A stretch of DNA of 64,000 nucleotides from an uncultured Pelagibacteraceae bacterium (GTDB lineage Bacteria; Pseudomonadota; Alphaproteobacteria; Pelagibacterales; AG-422-B15). Location of the stretch: positions 24,369-88,368 of the forward strand of contig CACIRX010000004.1 of NCBI GenBank assembly GCA_902589175.1, given 5' to 3'. The position numbers and the translations under genes were made by a program. The notes under the pieces are model-generated. The model was not told the origin of the DNA, made no database searches, and was given only the letters and a program-made list of their open reading frames with translations. Shown here in pieces: positions 1 to 9,158 of this stretch (the first letter of the stretch is position 1; each line of letters opens with the position of its first letter).

Positions 1-1
1 T

Positions 2-670
2 GTTGACCGCTTAATAGAAGAGGGTTATTACGGTTTAAACGTTACAGTCCCCCTTAAAGAGGACGCATACAAATATTGTGACAACACATCCAGTGTTGCG
101 AGAGCTCTCAAAGCAGTTAACACACTCACAGCAAATAAAGATGGTGTTTATGGGGACAACACCGACCCCATTGGTTTTGAAAAATCAATTGCAAACAGGG
201 GTCTAAATAACAAGTTATGTTTGGTGCTTGGAGCTGGCGGATCAGCAAGGGCGGTTGTGTATGCGCTAACACACATGAAGTGTGAGATTGGTATTTATAA
301 TAGAACAAGAGAAAATGCAGAATCACTTTGCAGTGACCTTGGTGTAGAAGCAACAATTTTAACAGAAACAACACTTAGAGAGTTTGTCGGATCCTCACAA
401 TTAGTTGTCAACACAACAAGCTTAGGACAACAAGAGGGCGAAGAAAACAATTTAATAGACTTTAACAGCCTTAATTCATCTGCACATGTTTACGATCTTA
501 TATATAATCCAAGCAAGTCAACTTTTCTAAGACACGCTGAGAAAAACGGCTGCACAGTTCAAAATGGACTGGAGATGCTAATCCATCAAGCCGCCCAGTC
601 GTTCAATGTGTGGCACGATATAATGCCTGAAATTGATGATGACTTAATGAGCGTGTTGGGTGTTAACTAA
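2..670 (+). CDS. aroE: Shikimate dehydrogenase, 5' end outside window
   Basis: Reduces 3-dehydroshikimate to shikimate with NADPH in the aromatic amino acid pathway. The frame is open from base 2, so the gene is cut by the window edge; the first internal ATG (around 221) would remove the substrate domain and is not the real start. Visible family motifs are GLNVTVPLK (substrate site with the catalytic Lys), AVNT, GDNTDPIGF, and the nucleotide-binding GAGGSARAV. The C-terminal half ends with NGLEMLIHQAAQSF, typical of AroE. The stop TAA overlaps the ATG of coaE by one base, indicating translational coupling. GC content is visibly higher here than in most of the window. Confidence 0.95.
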   Translation, partial: VDRLIEEGYYGLNVTVPLKEDAYKYCDNTSSVARALKAVNTLTANKDGVYGDNTDPIGFEKSIANRGLNNKLCLVLGAGGSARAVVYALTHMKCEIGIYNRTRENAESLCSDLGVEATILTETTLREFVGSSQLVVNTTSLGQQEGEENNLIDFNSLNSSAHVYDLIYNPSKSTFLRHAEKNGCTVQNGLEMLIHQAAQSFNVWHDIMPEIDDDLMSVLGVN

Positions 671-1293
671 TGTTGTTAGTTGGTGTAACAGGATCTATTG
701 GAATGGGAAAATCCACTGTTGCTCAAATGTTTAAAGAGCACGGTTACGGTGTTTATAACGCTGACGATACAGTTCATTATATCTACGAAAATGATGAAGA
801 GATTATAGAAAAAGTAGAGAAAAAATTTCCAGGCTCAACAAAAAATGGTGTAGTAAACCGATTAACGCTAAGAGATATTCTAAATAAAGACCCTGATAAA
901 TTTAGAGATCTAGAACAGATTGTTCATCCTGCAACAAGGAAATACCAAATAATTTACATAAAAAAATTAATTGAAGAAGGAAAAATGGGCTGTGTTTTAG
1001 ATATCCCACTACTCTTTGAAACTGGAGGGGAAAAATATGTTGACGTTTCTCTTGTGGTTACAGCGTCTGAAGCAACACAACAATCCAGAGTGGTGCTGGA
1101 GAGAAAAGTGCCATTAGAGATTTTTAATGCTATTAAAGATCAACAAATGCCAGATAAAGACAAATTAAAAAAAGCAGATTACATCATTTCAACCGATAAC
1201 AATATTGAAGATACCAAATCAGAGGTAAAAGAAGTTGCTGCAAAAATTAAATTGATTAATCCAAAGGCGTGGAATACCTTCTTTAATCAATGA
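670..1293 (+). CDS. coaE: Dephospho-CoA kinase
   Basis: Last step of coenzyme A synthesis: phosphorylates the 3'-OH of dephospho-CoA with ATP. The P-loop GSIGMGKST is at about residues 8-16, followed by DADDTVH-like NADDTVH and the later LDIPLLFETGGE segment typical of CoaE. Its 207 residues match the family length. The ATG at 670 shares a base with the aroE stop, and the 3' end overlaps dnaQ by 4 bp (ATGA), so aroE-coaE-dnaQ form one coupled unit. That order is common near the origin in alphaproteobacteria. Confidence 0.96.
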   Translation: MLLVGVTGSIGMGKSTVAQMFKEHGYGVYNADDTVHYIYENDEEIIEKVEKKFPGSTKNGVVNRLTLRDILNKDPDKFRDLEQIVHPATRKYQIIYIKKLIEEGKMGCVLDIPLLFETGGEKYVDVSLVVTASEATQQSRVVLERKVPLEIFNAIKDQQMPDKDKLKKADYIISTDNNIEDTKSEVKEVAAKIKLINPKAWNTFFNQ

Positions 1294-2000
1294 GACAAGT
1301 CGTTCTTGATACAGAAACCACCGGACTAAGGCCCTCAGAGGGTCATAGAGTCATTGAAATTGCTGCAATAGAGATAATTGATTATCTTCCCACTGGTAAA
1401 ACATACCAACAATATATTAACCCCCAGCGAGATGTGCCTGACTCATCATTTAAGGTGCATGGATTGAGCTACGAATTTTTAAAAGACAAACCTTTGTTTG
1501 AGCACATTGTATCAGAGTTCTTAGAGTTTTTAGGTACGGATCCAATTATAGCTCACAATGTTGACTTCGATGTTGGTTTCTTAAATTACGAGCTTAATAC
1601 TTGTGGTAAAGAATCTCTTAAAAATGATAAAATTGATACTGTCTCGATTGCTAGAGAAAAATTCCCTGGCCAGAGTGTTTCACTTGATGCGCTATGTAAA
1701 AGATTTGCAATTGATAACAAGCAGAGAGAAAAACATTCAGCTACAATTGACACTGAGCTCTTAGCCCGTGTGTACATAGAACTAATGGATGCTCGCGAAC
1801 TAAGCCTGGATTTAAGCATCAAGTCAGCAACAGCGAATTCTACCCCATCATTTGACACTCAAAAGATCAAGAACAGAAATTTAGTGTCTCGGATTTCTGA
1901 TCAAGAAAAAAAATTACATGAAGAATTTATTCAAACATTAGGCGAGCACTCTATCTGGAAAAAAATTAATCAATCTAAAAACAATCAAACGAGTGAATAA
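1290..2000 (+). CDS. dnaQ: DNA polymerase III epsilon subunit (3'-5' proofreading exonuclease)
   Basis: Proofreading exonuclease of the replicative polymerase. ExoI motif LDTETTG has D7 and E9; ExoII is HNVDFD at about 89-94; ExoIII has H149 and D154 (KHSATIDTELLA). All four metal ligands and the general-base His are present. The length of 236 residues fits DnaQ, with a C-terminal tail beyond the exonuclease fold that in this family contacts the alpha subunit. The start overlaps coaE by 4 bp and the end overlaps the next gene by 8 bp. Confidence 0.95.
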   Translation: MRQVVLDTETTGLRPSEGHRVIEIAAIEIIDYLPTGKTYQQYINPQRDVPDSSFKVHGLSYEFLKDKPLFEHIVSEFLEFLGTDPIIAHNVDFDVGFLNYELNTCGKESLKNDKIDTVSIAREKFPGQSVSLDALCKRFAIDNKQREKHSATIDTELLARVYIELMDARELSLDLSIKSATANSTPSFDTQKIKNRNLVSRISDQEKKLHEEFIQTLGEHSIWKKINQSKNNQTSE

Positions 2001-2805
2001 CAAAATTAATCATATTCCTAGCGATAACGGCAATTATCAAAAAGTACCTACGCCGGCTGCATCAGTATTGCTAATACGAGACACCAACCAGCGGATAGAA
2101 GTGTTTATGATTAAAAGATCCATGAAAACAAATTTTGGCGGTGTATGGGTATTTCCAGGGGGTAAAATTGATAATGAAGATATATCAAATAATAATTTAA
2201 AATACAGCCCTCATCTTGATGATGCCTTGGCATCCGAAAGGCTTGGTTTAAAAAAAAATGGCCTCTCATATTGGGTCGCATGTATCAGGGAGTGCTTTGA
2301 GGAAAGTGGAATTCTTCTTGCCAATAAAAAGGGAGTAAATTTAAAAAATACCATTCTCAACAAGGATGATCTAAAAATAATAGATCAATACAAAAGCAAA
2401 ATTTTAAAAGGTGAAAATATTTTTTATCAAATGATAGATACCTTAAATCTAGAATTAGCAACAAATGAACTTGCATATATTTCACACTGGGTTACTCCAA
2501 AAATAGAGAAAAGAAGATACAGTACTAGATTTTTTATAGCCCGTACGACTGATCAGGTGGCCGTACACGATGGAGTGGAGGGCGTTGAAAGCAAATGGAT
2601 TAATCCTGAAGAAGCCCTTCAAGAGTGTGAGTCTGGAAATTTTCCTATGATTATGCCAACAATAAAAAATCTTGAGATGATATGTGGTCACACTGATACA
2701 TCTGAGCTTTTGCTGAACATGAATAACAAAGATAAAAGTGATATACCTAATGTTGAGCCAGTTTTTGAAATTGTGGACGGTGAACCTAAGTTGATTCGCT
2801 ATTAG
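1993..2805 (+). CDS. Nudix hydrolase, NUDT19-like with split Nudix box
   Basis: Nudix superfamily pyrophosphohydrolase of 270 residues. The Nudix box is interrupted: FPGGKID lies at about 54-60 and the RECFEESGI half at about 99-107, leaving roughly 35 extra residues between the two catalytic halves. This arrangement is known from the NUDT19/RP2-like branch, some members of which act on CoA or acyl-CoA; the substrate here is inference. Start is GTG at 1993, inside the end of dnaQ; no ATG lies close downstream in frame before the domain. Convergent with secB, sharing a 4-bp stop overlap. Confidence 0.85.
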   Translation: MNNKINHIPSDNGNYQKVPTPAASVLLIRDTNQRIEVFMIKRSMKTNFGGVWVFPGGKIDNEDISNNNLKYSPHLDDALASERLGLKKNGLSYWVACIRECFEESGILLANKKGVNLKNTILNKDDLKIIDQYKSKILKGENIFYQMIDTLNLELATNELAYISHWVTPKIEKRRYSTRFFIARTTDQVAVHDGVEGVESKWINPEEALQECESGNFPMIMPTIKNLEMICGHTDTSELLLNMNNKDKSDIPNVEPVFEIVDGEPKLIRY

Positions 2806-3224
2806 TTGTTACCTGTTTTCTTTTTATAAAGTTCAGCAAAGTTCACAGGGTCTAACATAAGTGGTGGTAAAGCACCATCAGCATGTAAGTCGTAAATAAT
2901 TCTTCTTGCAAATGGGAAAAGTTGTCTCGGACATTCTACTAGTAAGTAAGCTTCCTTAACATCGTCAGTAAGATTTTCAATTTCAAATATTCCAACGTAC
3001 TTTAGGTCAACAATATACAAACTCTGATCCGCGCGTGAAGTATTTACACTCACGTTCAGCTCGACTTCATAAATATTAGTATCTTTTCTATTTTGCGCTT
3101 TGACATCAACGTTTGCATTAATATTGGGTCGATCGCCACCTGGTTGAAATGATCCTGGTCCATTAGGATTTTCAAATGATAAGTCTCTAACAAATTGTGT
3201 GATAATTTTTGTTTTTACATCCAC
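2802..3224 (-). CDS. secB: Protein-export chaperone SecB
   Basis: Cytoplasmic tetrameric chaperone that keeps preproteins unfolded and hands them to SecA. The N-terminal segment FVRDLSFENPNGP is the SecB hallmark (YVKDLSFENP in relatives), and the C-terminal FPFARRIIYDLHADGALPPL stretch is also characteristic. Its 140 residues are close to the usual size. It lies 2 bp downstream of fxsA on the same strand, so the two are probably cotranscribed. Its stop codon overlaps the stop of the convergent Nudix gene. Confidence 0.95.
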   Translation of the reverse strand: MDVKTKIITQFVRDLSFENPNGPGSFQPGGDRPNINANVDVKAQNRKDTNIYEVELNVSVNTSRADQSLYIVDLKYVGIFEIENLTDDVKEAYLLVECPRQLFPFARRIIYDLHADGALPPLMLDPVNFAELYKKKTGNN

Positions 3225-3226
3225 TA

Positions 3227-3655
3227 TTATTTTTCCTCTTCATCAATATCAATGAATTCACCTTCTATGGTATTTTTATTTTGATTACTTTGCTTACCAT
3301 ATCTAGAAAGAATGTAACTTGCTACTAACTTTATGAAAATTATTCTAGTGAATGGTATCAATCCTAGAAAACCTAAAGCATCAGTAAAAAATCCAGGAGT
3401 AATTAAAAGAATACCAGAGATGAGGATGACTAGCCCTTCAAACATCGTCTGAACAGGTGTTTCTAAATTTTGCAATTGAAATGTTAACTTTTGAAATGTG
3501 CTTATTCCTTGCTGACGGACAAAAAATACACCCACAATTGCAGTGATGAATATAAGCATTATGGTGTAGAACGATCCAATAATGCTCCCAATTTCAATAA
3601 ATAAACTAATTTCAATGATTGGGATAAGTATAAAAAGTGCGATAAATAAAAACAA
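3227..3655 (-). CDS. fxsA: FxsA family membrane protein
   Basis: Inner-membrane protein of 142 residues. Hydrophobic segments lie at about 2-20, 28-46 and 74-96, with the conserved LITPGFFTDALG stretch at 84-95 that defines FxsA (named for phage F exclusion suppression in E. coli). The physiological role is not known. It is first in a two-gene unit with secB and is divergent from the Tim44-like gene across 67 bp. The hydrophilic Glu/Asp-rich tail is cytoplasmic if topology follows the family. Confidence 0.9.
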   Translation of the reverse strand: MFLFIALFILIPIIEISLFIEIGSIIGSFYTIMLIFITAIVGVFFVRQQGISTFQKLTFQLQNLETPVQTMFEGLVILISGILLITPGFFTDALGFLGLIPFTRIIFIKLVASYILSRYGKQSNQNKNTIEGEFIDIDEEEK

Positions 3656-3683
3656 AATAAGTAAGTAATTGTTGAAAGTTTAG

Positions 3684-3712
3684 TTTAAATACCTAAATAA
3701 GGACTCTATAAT
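3684..3712 (+). promoter_or_regulatory. Candidate promoter of the Tim44-like gene
   Basis: TTTAAA at 3684-3689 and a perfect TATAAT at 3707-3712 are separated by 17 bp. The predicted transcription start (about 3719) leaves a leader of only some 4 nt before the ATG at 3723, so the message would be almost leaderless. Read from sequence only. Confidence 0.5.
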
Positions 3713-3722
3713 ATTTGATTAA

Positions 3723-4337
3723 ATGAGTGAAGCATTTCAATATATTGATATTCTAATCCTAGCAATAATAGCAGGAATAGTTCTTTTGCGCCTTAGAAGT
3801 GTTCTTGGAAGGCGAACTGGCCATGAAAAAACAGATAAAACTTCATATAACTATGAAACTCCTCAACAATCTTCAGAAGAAAAAGTTGTAGCTATTGAAC
3901 CAAAAGTTTCTTCAGGTTCAAGAGAAGACGGCTGGTTTGATAAAGATGATTTTTTACGCGGCGCATCAAATGCATATGAAACGATCGTCACAAATTTTGA
4001 AAATGGCAATAAAGATGCCCTTAAGCCTTTGCTATCTAATGAAGTATTAAATAGCTTTACGTCTGTAATAGATGAACGAAATAGCAAAAACGAAACTGTA
4101 GAATTTAATTTTATAGGTATAGAAAAATCTGAAATTGTTCACAAAGACCTGAAAAAAAATCCTATGGAAGTAACAGTGAGATTTATTTCAGAAATGATTA
4201 CATGTATCAAAAACAGTAAAGATGAAGTAATTTCAGGCAGTCTTAATCAGGTGCAAAAAATTACAGACGTTTGGACCTTTGAAAAAATAAAAGATAAAAA
4301 AACCTCTAATTGGTTATTAACAGCGACCTCTGATTAA
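3723..4337 (+). CDS. Tim44/TimA-like domain protein
   Basis: A single N-terminal membrane segment (about residues 7-24) is followed by a low-complexity charged linker and a C-terminal Tim44-like domain from about 75 to 204. Such proteins are typical of alphaproteobacteria and are related to the mitochondrial import motor subunit Tim44; the bacterial role is poorly known. The position next to fxsA and secB is the usual alphaproteobacterial one. The neighbouring mltA and smr genes often found downstream are not here. Its stop overlaps the convergent thioesterase by 4 bp (TTAA). Confidence 0.85.
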   Translation: MSEAFQYIDILILAIIAGIVLLRLRSVLGRRTGHEKTDKTSYNYETPQQSSEEKVVAIEPKVSSGSREDGWFDKDDFLRGASNAYETIVTNFENGNKDALKPLLSNEVLNSFTSVIDERNSKNETVEFNFIGIEKSEIVHKDLKKNPMEVTVRFISEMITCIKNSKDEVISGSLNQVQKITDVWTFEKIKDKKTSNWLLTATSD

Positions 4338-4762
4338 TTAACCAAATACTTATTTAACTTTTCTTTTATATTATCTGGAATTTTAGAAGACTTCATACTT
4401 TCTTGATCTGTGTTAACCCAAGTAATAACTGCTTCATTTATAATTTCATCAGATCCAGATCTATAAATTTCTTGTGTAAAAGTCATACTCGAGTTTCCGA
4501 GTTTTTTTATCCCTGTGTAAACTTCGAGTTGATCATTTAATCTTGCAGGACTTTTAAAATTCATTTGCACACCAACTGTGTGAAAATCGTTATTAGTCTG
4601 TTTCACATATTCATCCTGATCAAAACAGTCTTCGAGCATTTCACTGAGAGAAATGTCAAAATATGTCAAATAATGTGAATTATAAACTATTCTCTGACAA
4701 TCAACTTCTGAGTAACGAACCTTTATCTTGTTTAAATGAGTTTTTTTTGTTTTCAGTGACAT
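4334..4762 (-). CDS. Acyl-CoA thioesterase, YbgC/4-hydroxybenzoyl-CoA thioesterase type
   Basis: Small hotdog-fold protein of 142 residues. The N-terminal YSEVDCQRIVYNSHYLTYFD matches the 4HBT motif, with the Asp of SEVD as the probable catalytic residue; the usual Gly after it is replaced by CQR. The family hydrolyses acyl-CoA thioesters; substrate cannot be read from sequence. It sits 5 bp downstream of hslU on the same strand, so it may share the hslVU transcript. Confidence 0.82.
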   Translation of the reverse strand: MSLKTKKTHLNKIKVRYSEVDCQRIVYNSHYLTYFDISLSEMLEDCFDQDEYVKQTNNDFHTVGVQMNFKSPARLNDQLEVYTGIKKLGNSSMTFTQEIYRSGSDEIINEAVITWVNTDQESMKSSKIPDNIKEKLNKYLVN

Positions 4763-4767
4763 ATAAA

Positions 4768-6072
4768 TTAGAGAATAAACTTAGAAAGATCAGTATCTTT
4801 AGATAACTCATTCACATTATCTTTAACGTAGTTTGCATCAATTGTAATTTTTTCTCCACCTTTATCTGCTGCAGAGAAACTGATATCTTCTAACACTCTC
4901 TCAAGAATGGTATGCAAGCGACGAGCGCCAATATTTTCAATAGTTGAGTTTATATCCACAGCTAATGTTGCAATTGCATCGATTCCGTCCTCACTAAAGC
5001 TGATTTTTACATCTTCAGTACCCATAAGTGCCTCATACTGTTTTATCAGACTATATTTGGGTTCTGTTAGGATACGTTTAAAGTCCTCTTGTGAAAGTGC
5101 TTTGAGATTAACCCTTATTGGTAATCTGCCCTGTAATTCTGGCAATAGATCAGATGGTTTTGACAGTTGAAAGGCTCCAGAAGCTATAAAAAGTATGTGA
5201 TCAGTTTTGATTGTTCCGTGTTTAGTGTTAACCGTTGTTCCCTCAATTAAAGGTAACAAATCTCTTTGGACACCCTCCCTTGAAACATCACCACCAACCC
5301 TTTCACTTCTTGCGCAAACTTTGTCTATTTCATCAATAAATACAATTCCATTGTCTTCGACTGCTTTTTTTGCCTCATTCACAATGTGATCAGTATCAAT
5401 TAACTTATCTGACTCTTCATTTACCAAGATCTCATAAGAGTCGGCAACCGTTGTTTTCTTTTTTTTAGTTTTTGGCCCCATAGCTTTACCAAGCATGTCG
5501 TTTAGATTTATCATTCCTATACCAGCACCTTGTCCACCTTGAAGGTCAATTGTTGGAAATGATCCTGTATCTTGAACAGCTATTTCAATTTCTTTTTCAT
5601 TGAGTTCATTATTTCTAAGTTTTTTTCTGAAACTTTCTCTTGTAGTAGGCCCAGAACCTGGTCCAACTAAAGCGTCTAACACACGTTCTTCAGCAGCTAA
5701 TTGTGCTTTTGCCTTTACTTCTTTTCTCTTTATCTCACGAACCATTGTAATTGCTATTTCAATTAAATCACGAACAATGGACTCCACATCTCTACCTACA
5801 TACCCAACTTCTGTAAATTTTGTTGCTTCAACTTTTATAAACGGTGCTTGTGCTAATTTTGAGAGCCTTCTAGAAATTTCAGTTTTACCAATTCCAGTAG
5901 GACCAATCATTAAAATATTTTTTGGAAGAACCTCTTCTCTCATATCCTCTGGTAATTGCTGACGTCGCCAACGATTCCTTAATGCTATGGCTACAGATTT
6001 TTTTGCATCATCTTGGCCAATAATATATCTATCAAGTTCGGAAACAATTTCCCTTGGTGAAAATGCTTGCAT
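4768..6072 (-). CDS. hslU: ATP-dependent protease ATPase subunit HslU
   Basis: AAA+ unfoldase of the HslUV (ClpYQ) protease. Walker [10 protein letters not shown] lies at about 57-65 and Walker B VFIDEIDK near 247. The I-domain between them is present, and the C-terminus ends in DLSKFIL, the tail that inserts into HslV and activates it. At 434 residues it is full length. The ATG at 6072 begins 3 bp after the hslV stop. The order hslV-hslU is standard, and a heat-shock-like promoter upstream of hslV probably drives both. Confidence 0.97.
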   Translation of the reverse strand: MQAFSPREIVSELDRYIIGQDDAKKSVAIALRNRWRRQQLPEDMREEVLPKNILMIGPTGIGKTEISRRLSKLAQAPFIKVEATKFTEVGYVGRDVESIVRDLIEIAITMVREIKRKEVKAKAQLAAEERVLDALVGPGSGPTTRESFRKKLRNNELNEKEIEIAVQDTGSFPTIDLQGGQGAGIGMINLNDMLGKAMGPKTKKKKTTVADSYEILVNEESDKLIDTDHIVNEAKKAVEDNGIVFIDEIDKVCARSERVGGDVSREGVQRDLLPLIEGTTVNTKHGTIKTDHILFIASGAFQLSKPSDLLPELQGRLPIRVNLKALSQEDFKRILTEPKYSLIKQYEALMGTEDVKISFSEDGIDAIATLAVDINSTIENIGARRLHTILERVLEDISFSAADKGGEKITIDANYVKDNVNELSKDTDLSKFIL

Positions 6073-6075
6073 TAC

Positions 6076-6627
6076 CTAATACTCAATTTTTTCAAGTGTA
6101 ACATTGCTGTTTGTGAAAACACAAATTTCGCCAGCAATTTTTAGTGACTTTAAAGCAATTTCTTCAGCGTTAAGATCAGTATCAATCAGCGCTTTAGCAG
6201 CAGATAGTGCATAATTACCACCGCTACCAATTCCAATAACTGACCCTTCAGGGTCTAACACATCACCCATTCCAGTAATTAGAAGTGATGTAGAAGAGTC
6301 TGCAACTGTCAGAAGTGCTTCTAGGCGTCTTAAATATTTGTCGGTGCGCCAATCTTTCGCCAGTTCAACACATGCTCTGGTAAGCTGTTTAGGATGCTTT
6401 TCTAGTTTCGCTTCCAGTCTTTCAAATAAAGTAAATGCATCTGCAGTTGCTCCGGCAAAACCAGCGATAACACTACCATCACCTATTTTTCTAACCTTTT
6501 GGGCAGTGCCTTTAATGACAGTATTTCCAAGACTAACTTGTCCGTCTCCGGCGACAACAACCTGATTGCCTTTTCTTACACTAATAATAGTAGTGCCGTG
6601 CCATGATTGACTTTGTTGATTTTCCAT
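6076..6627 (-). CDS. hslV: ATP-dependent protease proteolytic subunit HslV
   Basis: Peptidase subunit of HslUV, an N-terminal nucleophile hydrolase. The short prosequence ends at His-Gly, and Thr12 (WHG-TTI) becomes the catalytic N-terminal residue after processing. The following [14 protein letters not shown] and KVRKI segments are family hallmarks. Its 183 residues fit. First gene of the hslV-hslU-thioesterase unit, divergent from hisB across 115 bp. Confidence 0.97.
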   Translation of the reverse strand: MENQQSQSWHGTTIISVRKGNQVVVAGDGQVSLGNTVIKGTAQKVRKIGDGSVIAGFAGATADAFTLFERLEAKLEKHPKQLTRACVELAKDWRTDKYLRRLEALLTVADSSTSLLITGMGDVLDPEGSVIGIGSGGNYALSAAKALIDTDLNAEEIALKSLKIAGEICVFTNSNVTLEKIEY

Positions 6628-6634
6628 GTTGAGT

Positions 6635-6668
6635 GTTATGTGGCTATTTATTTATTAACTTCAACCCC
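6635..6668 (-). promoter_or_regulatory. Candidate heat-shock (sigma-32-like) promoter of hslVU
   Basis: On the minus strand GGGGTTGAA (6668-6660) is followed after 16 nt by CCACATAAC (6643-6635), ending 7 bp before the hslV ATG. It resembles the RpoH pattern CTTGAA-N13-17-CCCCATNT, and GGGGTTG recurs in the same position upstream of dnaK. Inference from pattern only. Confidence 0.45.
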
Positions 6669-6742
6669 TGACTTTTCACTAAAAATTACATTTTTTATAG
6701 ATAATTCAGTGATTTATTGATAGAAACCGACTGGATTTTGTT

Positions 6743-7342
6743 ATGAGAACAGCAGAGTATAAAAGAGACACGAAAGAAACCTCTATCTCTGTCGATATTA
6801 ATATCGACGGAACAGGTAAGTACGATATCAAGACTGGCATTGGATTTCTTGACCACATGCTTGAACAACTGTCAAAGCACTCACTGATTGATATGAAGAT
6901 AAAAGCAACAGGAGATACTCACATTGATTATCACCATACAACTGAGGATACAGGCATTGCAATTGGCGAATGTTTATCAAAAGCATTAGGTAATCGACAA
7001 GGTATTACACGTTATGCGCACTCATATATTCCCATGGATGAAACGTTATCAAGAGTTGCGCTTGATCTATCAAATAGACCTTATTTAATTTGGAAAGTAA
7101 AATTTAGTGCTCCAAAGATAACATCTTCTCAAGGTGACTTTGATACTGAATTATTTAAAGAATGGTTCCAAGCTTTTGCACAAGCAAGTGGAACAACATT
7201 ACATGTAGAAAATATTTATGGAGAAAACAACCATCATATAATTGAATCTTGTTTTAAGGCTTTGGCAAGAAGTTTAAGAAATGCTGTTGCGATTAACGAG
7301 CGAGAAGGAATGAACATTCCTTCTACCAAAGGACAACTTTAA
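6743..7342 (+). CDS. hisB: Imidazoleglycerol-phosphate dehydratase
   Basis: Sixth step of histidine synthesis: dehydrates imidazoleglycerol phosphate to imidazoleacetol phosphate. The metal-binding motifs are seen as [28 protein letters not shown] and [14 protein letters not shown]. The protein has 199 residues and consists of the dehydratase alone, without the phosphatase domain of the enterobacterial fusion. It opens the histidine operon, divergent from hslV, and the next gene starts 2 bp after its stop. Confidence 0.97.
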   Translation: MRTAEYKRDTKETSISVDINIDGTGKYDIKTGIGFLDHMLEQLSKHSLIDMKIKATGDTHIDYHHTTEDTGIAIGECLSKALGNRQGITRYAHSYIPMDETLSRVALDLSNRPYLIWKVKFSAPKITSSQGDFDTELFKEWFQAFAQASGTTLHVENIYGENNHHIIESCFKALARSLRNAVAINEREGMNIPSTKGQL

Positions 7343-7344
7343 TA

Positions 7345-7803
7345 ATGATTAAAGAAGGCCAAAAGCTACCTTCATTTAAACTTAAAAATCAGAAAGATGA
7401 AGAAGTTAAATTTCCTACAAAAGAGGACACGGTAATTTATTTTTATCCTAAAGCGGATACTCCAGGTTGTACAAAAGAGTCTTGTGATTTCCAAAGCAAT
7501 CTTAGAAAGTTAAACAATCTAAAGGTAAGAGTTTATGGTATATCCAAAGATACCGTTCAAAAACAAAATAAATTTGCTGAAAAATACAAATTAAAATTTG
7601 ATCTTCTTTCTGATGAGAGTGATAAAATCTGTGAAAAGTTTGGTGTATGGATTAAAAAAAGTATGTATGGCAGAACGTACAAGGGCATAGATAGATCTAC
7701 ATTTCTCATTATGAAAGGCAAGGTCGTAAAGGTTTGGAGAAAAGTGAAAGTAAATAATCATGTAGAGGAAGTTGTTGATACTATTAAACAAATGAATAAA
7801 TGA
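7345..7803 (+). CDS. bcp: Peroxiredoxin, BCP/PrxQ type
   Basis: Thiol peroxidase reducing hydrogen and organic peroxides. The active site TPGCTKESC gives the peroxidatic Cys42 and, four residues on, the resolving Cys47, the BCP arrangement. Length is 152 residues. It lies inside the histidine operon: 2 bp after hisB and overlapping hisH by 4 bp, so it is almost certainly cotranscribed and translationally coupled with histidine genes, which is not the usual location. Confidence 0.92.
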   Translation: MIKEGQKLPSFKLKNQKDEEVKFPTKEDTVIYFYPKADTPGCTKESCDFQSNLRKLNNLKVRVYGISKDTVQKQNKFAEKYKLKFDLLSDESDKICEKFGVWIKKSMYGRTYKGIDRSTFLIMKGKVVKVWRKVKVNNHVEEVVDTIKQMNK

Positions 7804-8438
7804 AGTTAGTAATTATCAACTACGGCTCAGGAAATTTACATTCAGTACACAAGGCATTTGAAGCCGTAAACAACAACTTAGAAAATCCATATGAAATTAT
7901 TGTTACAAACACACCATCTGGAATATTAAACGCCGATAAATTAGTTCTTCCTGGAGTTGGAGCTTTTCAAGACTGTAAGAACGCAATCCACAAAATAGAC
8001 GGTCTATTTGAAAGTCTTGAACAAATGGTAATTGGCGAAAAAAAAGCTTTTATGGGCATTTGTGTTGGAATGCAATTACTAGCAGAAAAATCTTTAGAAT
8101 TTGGTGAATGTGAGGGCTTTGGATGGATACCCGGAGAAGTAATCAAAATCGAGGCACCAGCTGAATATAAAATTCCACACATGGGATGGAATGAAGTCAC
8201 TTTTCACAATCATGAATTATTGAATAATATTTCACAAAATACTGATTTTTATTTTGTGCACAGTTACTACTTTAGAACTCAAAAAAATGAAAATTGTATT
8301 GCAACTACAAAATATCCAAATCCAATTACTGCAGCAGTACTCAAGGAAAATATTTTTGGGACACAATTTCATCCAGAAAAAAGTCATAATAACGGAAAAC
8401 AAATAATTACAAACTTTCTCGAGTGGGAACCTTCATGA
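7800..8438 (+). CDS. hisH: Imidazole glycerol phosphate synthase, glutamine amidotransferase subunit
   Basis: Class I glutamine amidotransferase that delivers ammonia to HisF. NYGSGNLHS opens the protein, the nucleophile is Cys88 in MGICVGMQLL, and the C-terminal GTQFHPEKS holds the His and Glu of the triad. Its 212 residues match the family. The ATGA overlaps at both ends (with bcp and with hisA) show tight operon coupling. Confidence 0.97.
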   Translation: MKLVIINYGSGNLHSVHKAFEAVNNNLENPYEIIVTNTPSGILNADKLVLPGVGAFQDCKNAIHKIDGLFESLEQMVIGEKKAFMGICVGMQLLAEKSLEFGECEGFGWIPGEVIKIEAPAEYKIPHMGWNEVTFHNHELLNNISQNTDFYFVHSYYFRTQKNENCIATTKYPNPITAAVLKENIFGTQFHPEKSHNNGKQIITNFLEWEPS

Positions 8439-9157
8439 TTTTATTTCCAGCAATTGATTTAAAAGACGGTAAATGTGTAAGATTAATACAAGGTGATTTT
8501 AAACAATCTACAACATACAATGAGTCACCGTTAGAACAGGCTAAAATTTTTGAAGACTCTGGAGTGGAATATTTGCATTGCGTTGACCTAGATGGTGCGC
8601 TTAAGGGCAATTTTGAAAATATTAAATCTATTGAGCAAATAAAAAAAAATACAAATCTTAAGATTCAGTTCGGTGGCGGAGTAAGGAATATAGAAAGAGT
8701 CGAAAGACTCATTAATATTGGTGTTAATAATGTTATTATTGGAACATCAGCTTTTGAAAATAAAACTTTTTTTGAGAAATCAGTGTGCAATTATCCTAAT
8801 AGAATTTCAATTGCCCTCGACATTAAGCAAAACCAAATTGCTACAAAAGGTTGGAAAGAGGTAAAAGATTTACAAATTTCTGATTTCTTAAAAAGTATAG
8901 AAGATCTTAATATTAACTCAATAATAATTACTGACGTTATGAGGGATGGTATGAAGCAAGGAATTAACTTTGAAATGCTGGAAAATGTAATGGTTCAAAC
9001 AAAAATTGACTGTGTTGCATCAGGCGGGGTATCAAATATCTCGGATCTAATTAACCTAAAGAAAAAAAATTACTCACAAATAAAAGGTGTAATTGTAGGT
9101 AAAGCAATTTATGACAAAAATATTGATATTGCTGAGGCATTAAAGATACTTAGATAG
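8435..9157 (+). CDS. hisA: Phosphoribosylformimino-5-aminoimidazole carboxamide ribotide isomerase
   Basis: TIM-barrel isomerase (ProFAR isomerase) of histidine synthesis. It starts [17 protein letters not shown], with Asp8 as the catalytic base, and the second catalytic Asp in [18 protein letters not shown] binds phosphate. I chose the ATG at 8435, which overlaps the hisH stop (ATGA), over a GTG four codons upstream that would add MGTF and is unlike the family. hisF follows after 1 bp. Confidence 0.96.
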   Translation: MILFPAIDLKDGKCVRLIQGDFKQSTTYNESPLEQAKIFEDSGVEYLHCVDLDGALKGNFENIKSIEQIKKNTNLKIQFGGGVRNIERVERLINIGVNNVIIGTSAFENKTFFEKSVCNYPNRISIALDIKQNQIATKGWKEVKDLQISDFLKSIEDLNINSIIITDVMRDGMKQGINFEMLENVMVQTKIDCVASGGVSNISDLINLKKKNYSQIKGVIVGKAIYDKNIDIAEALKILR

Positions 9158-9158
9158 A

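Noticed and set aside
4907-5962. Plus-strand open frames across hslU
   Set aside because: Antisense shadows rich in Ser and Leu with no recognisable motif; hslU on the minus strand is full length and certain.
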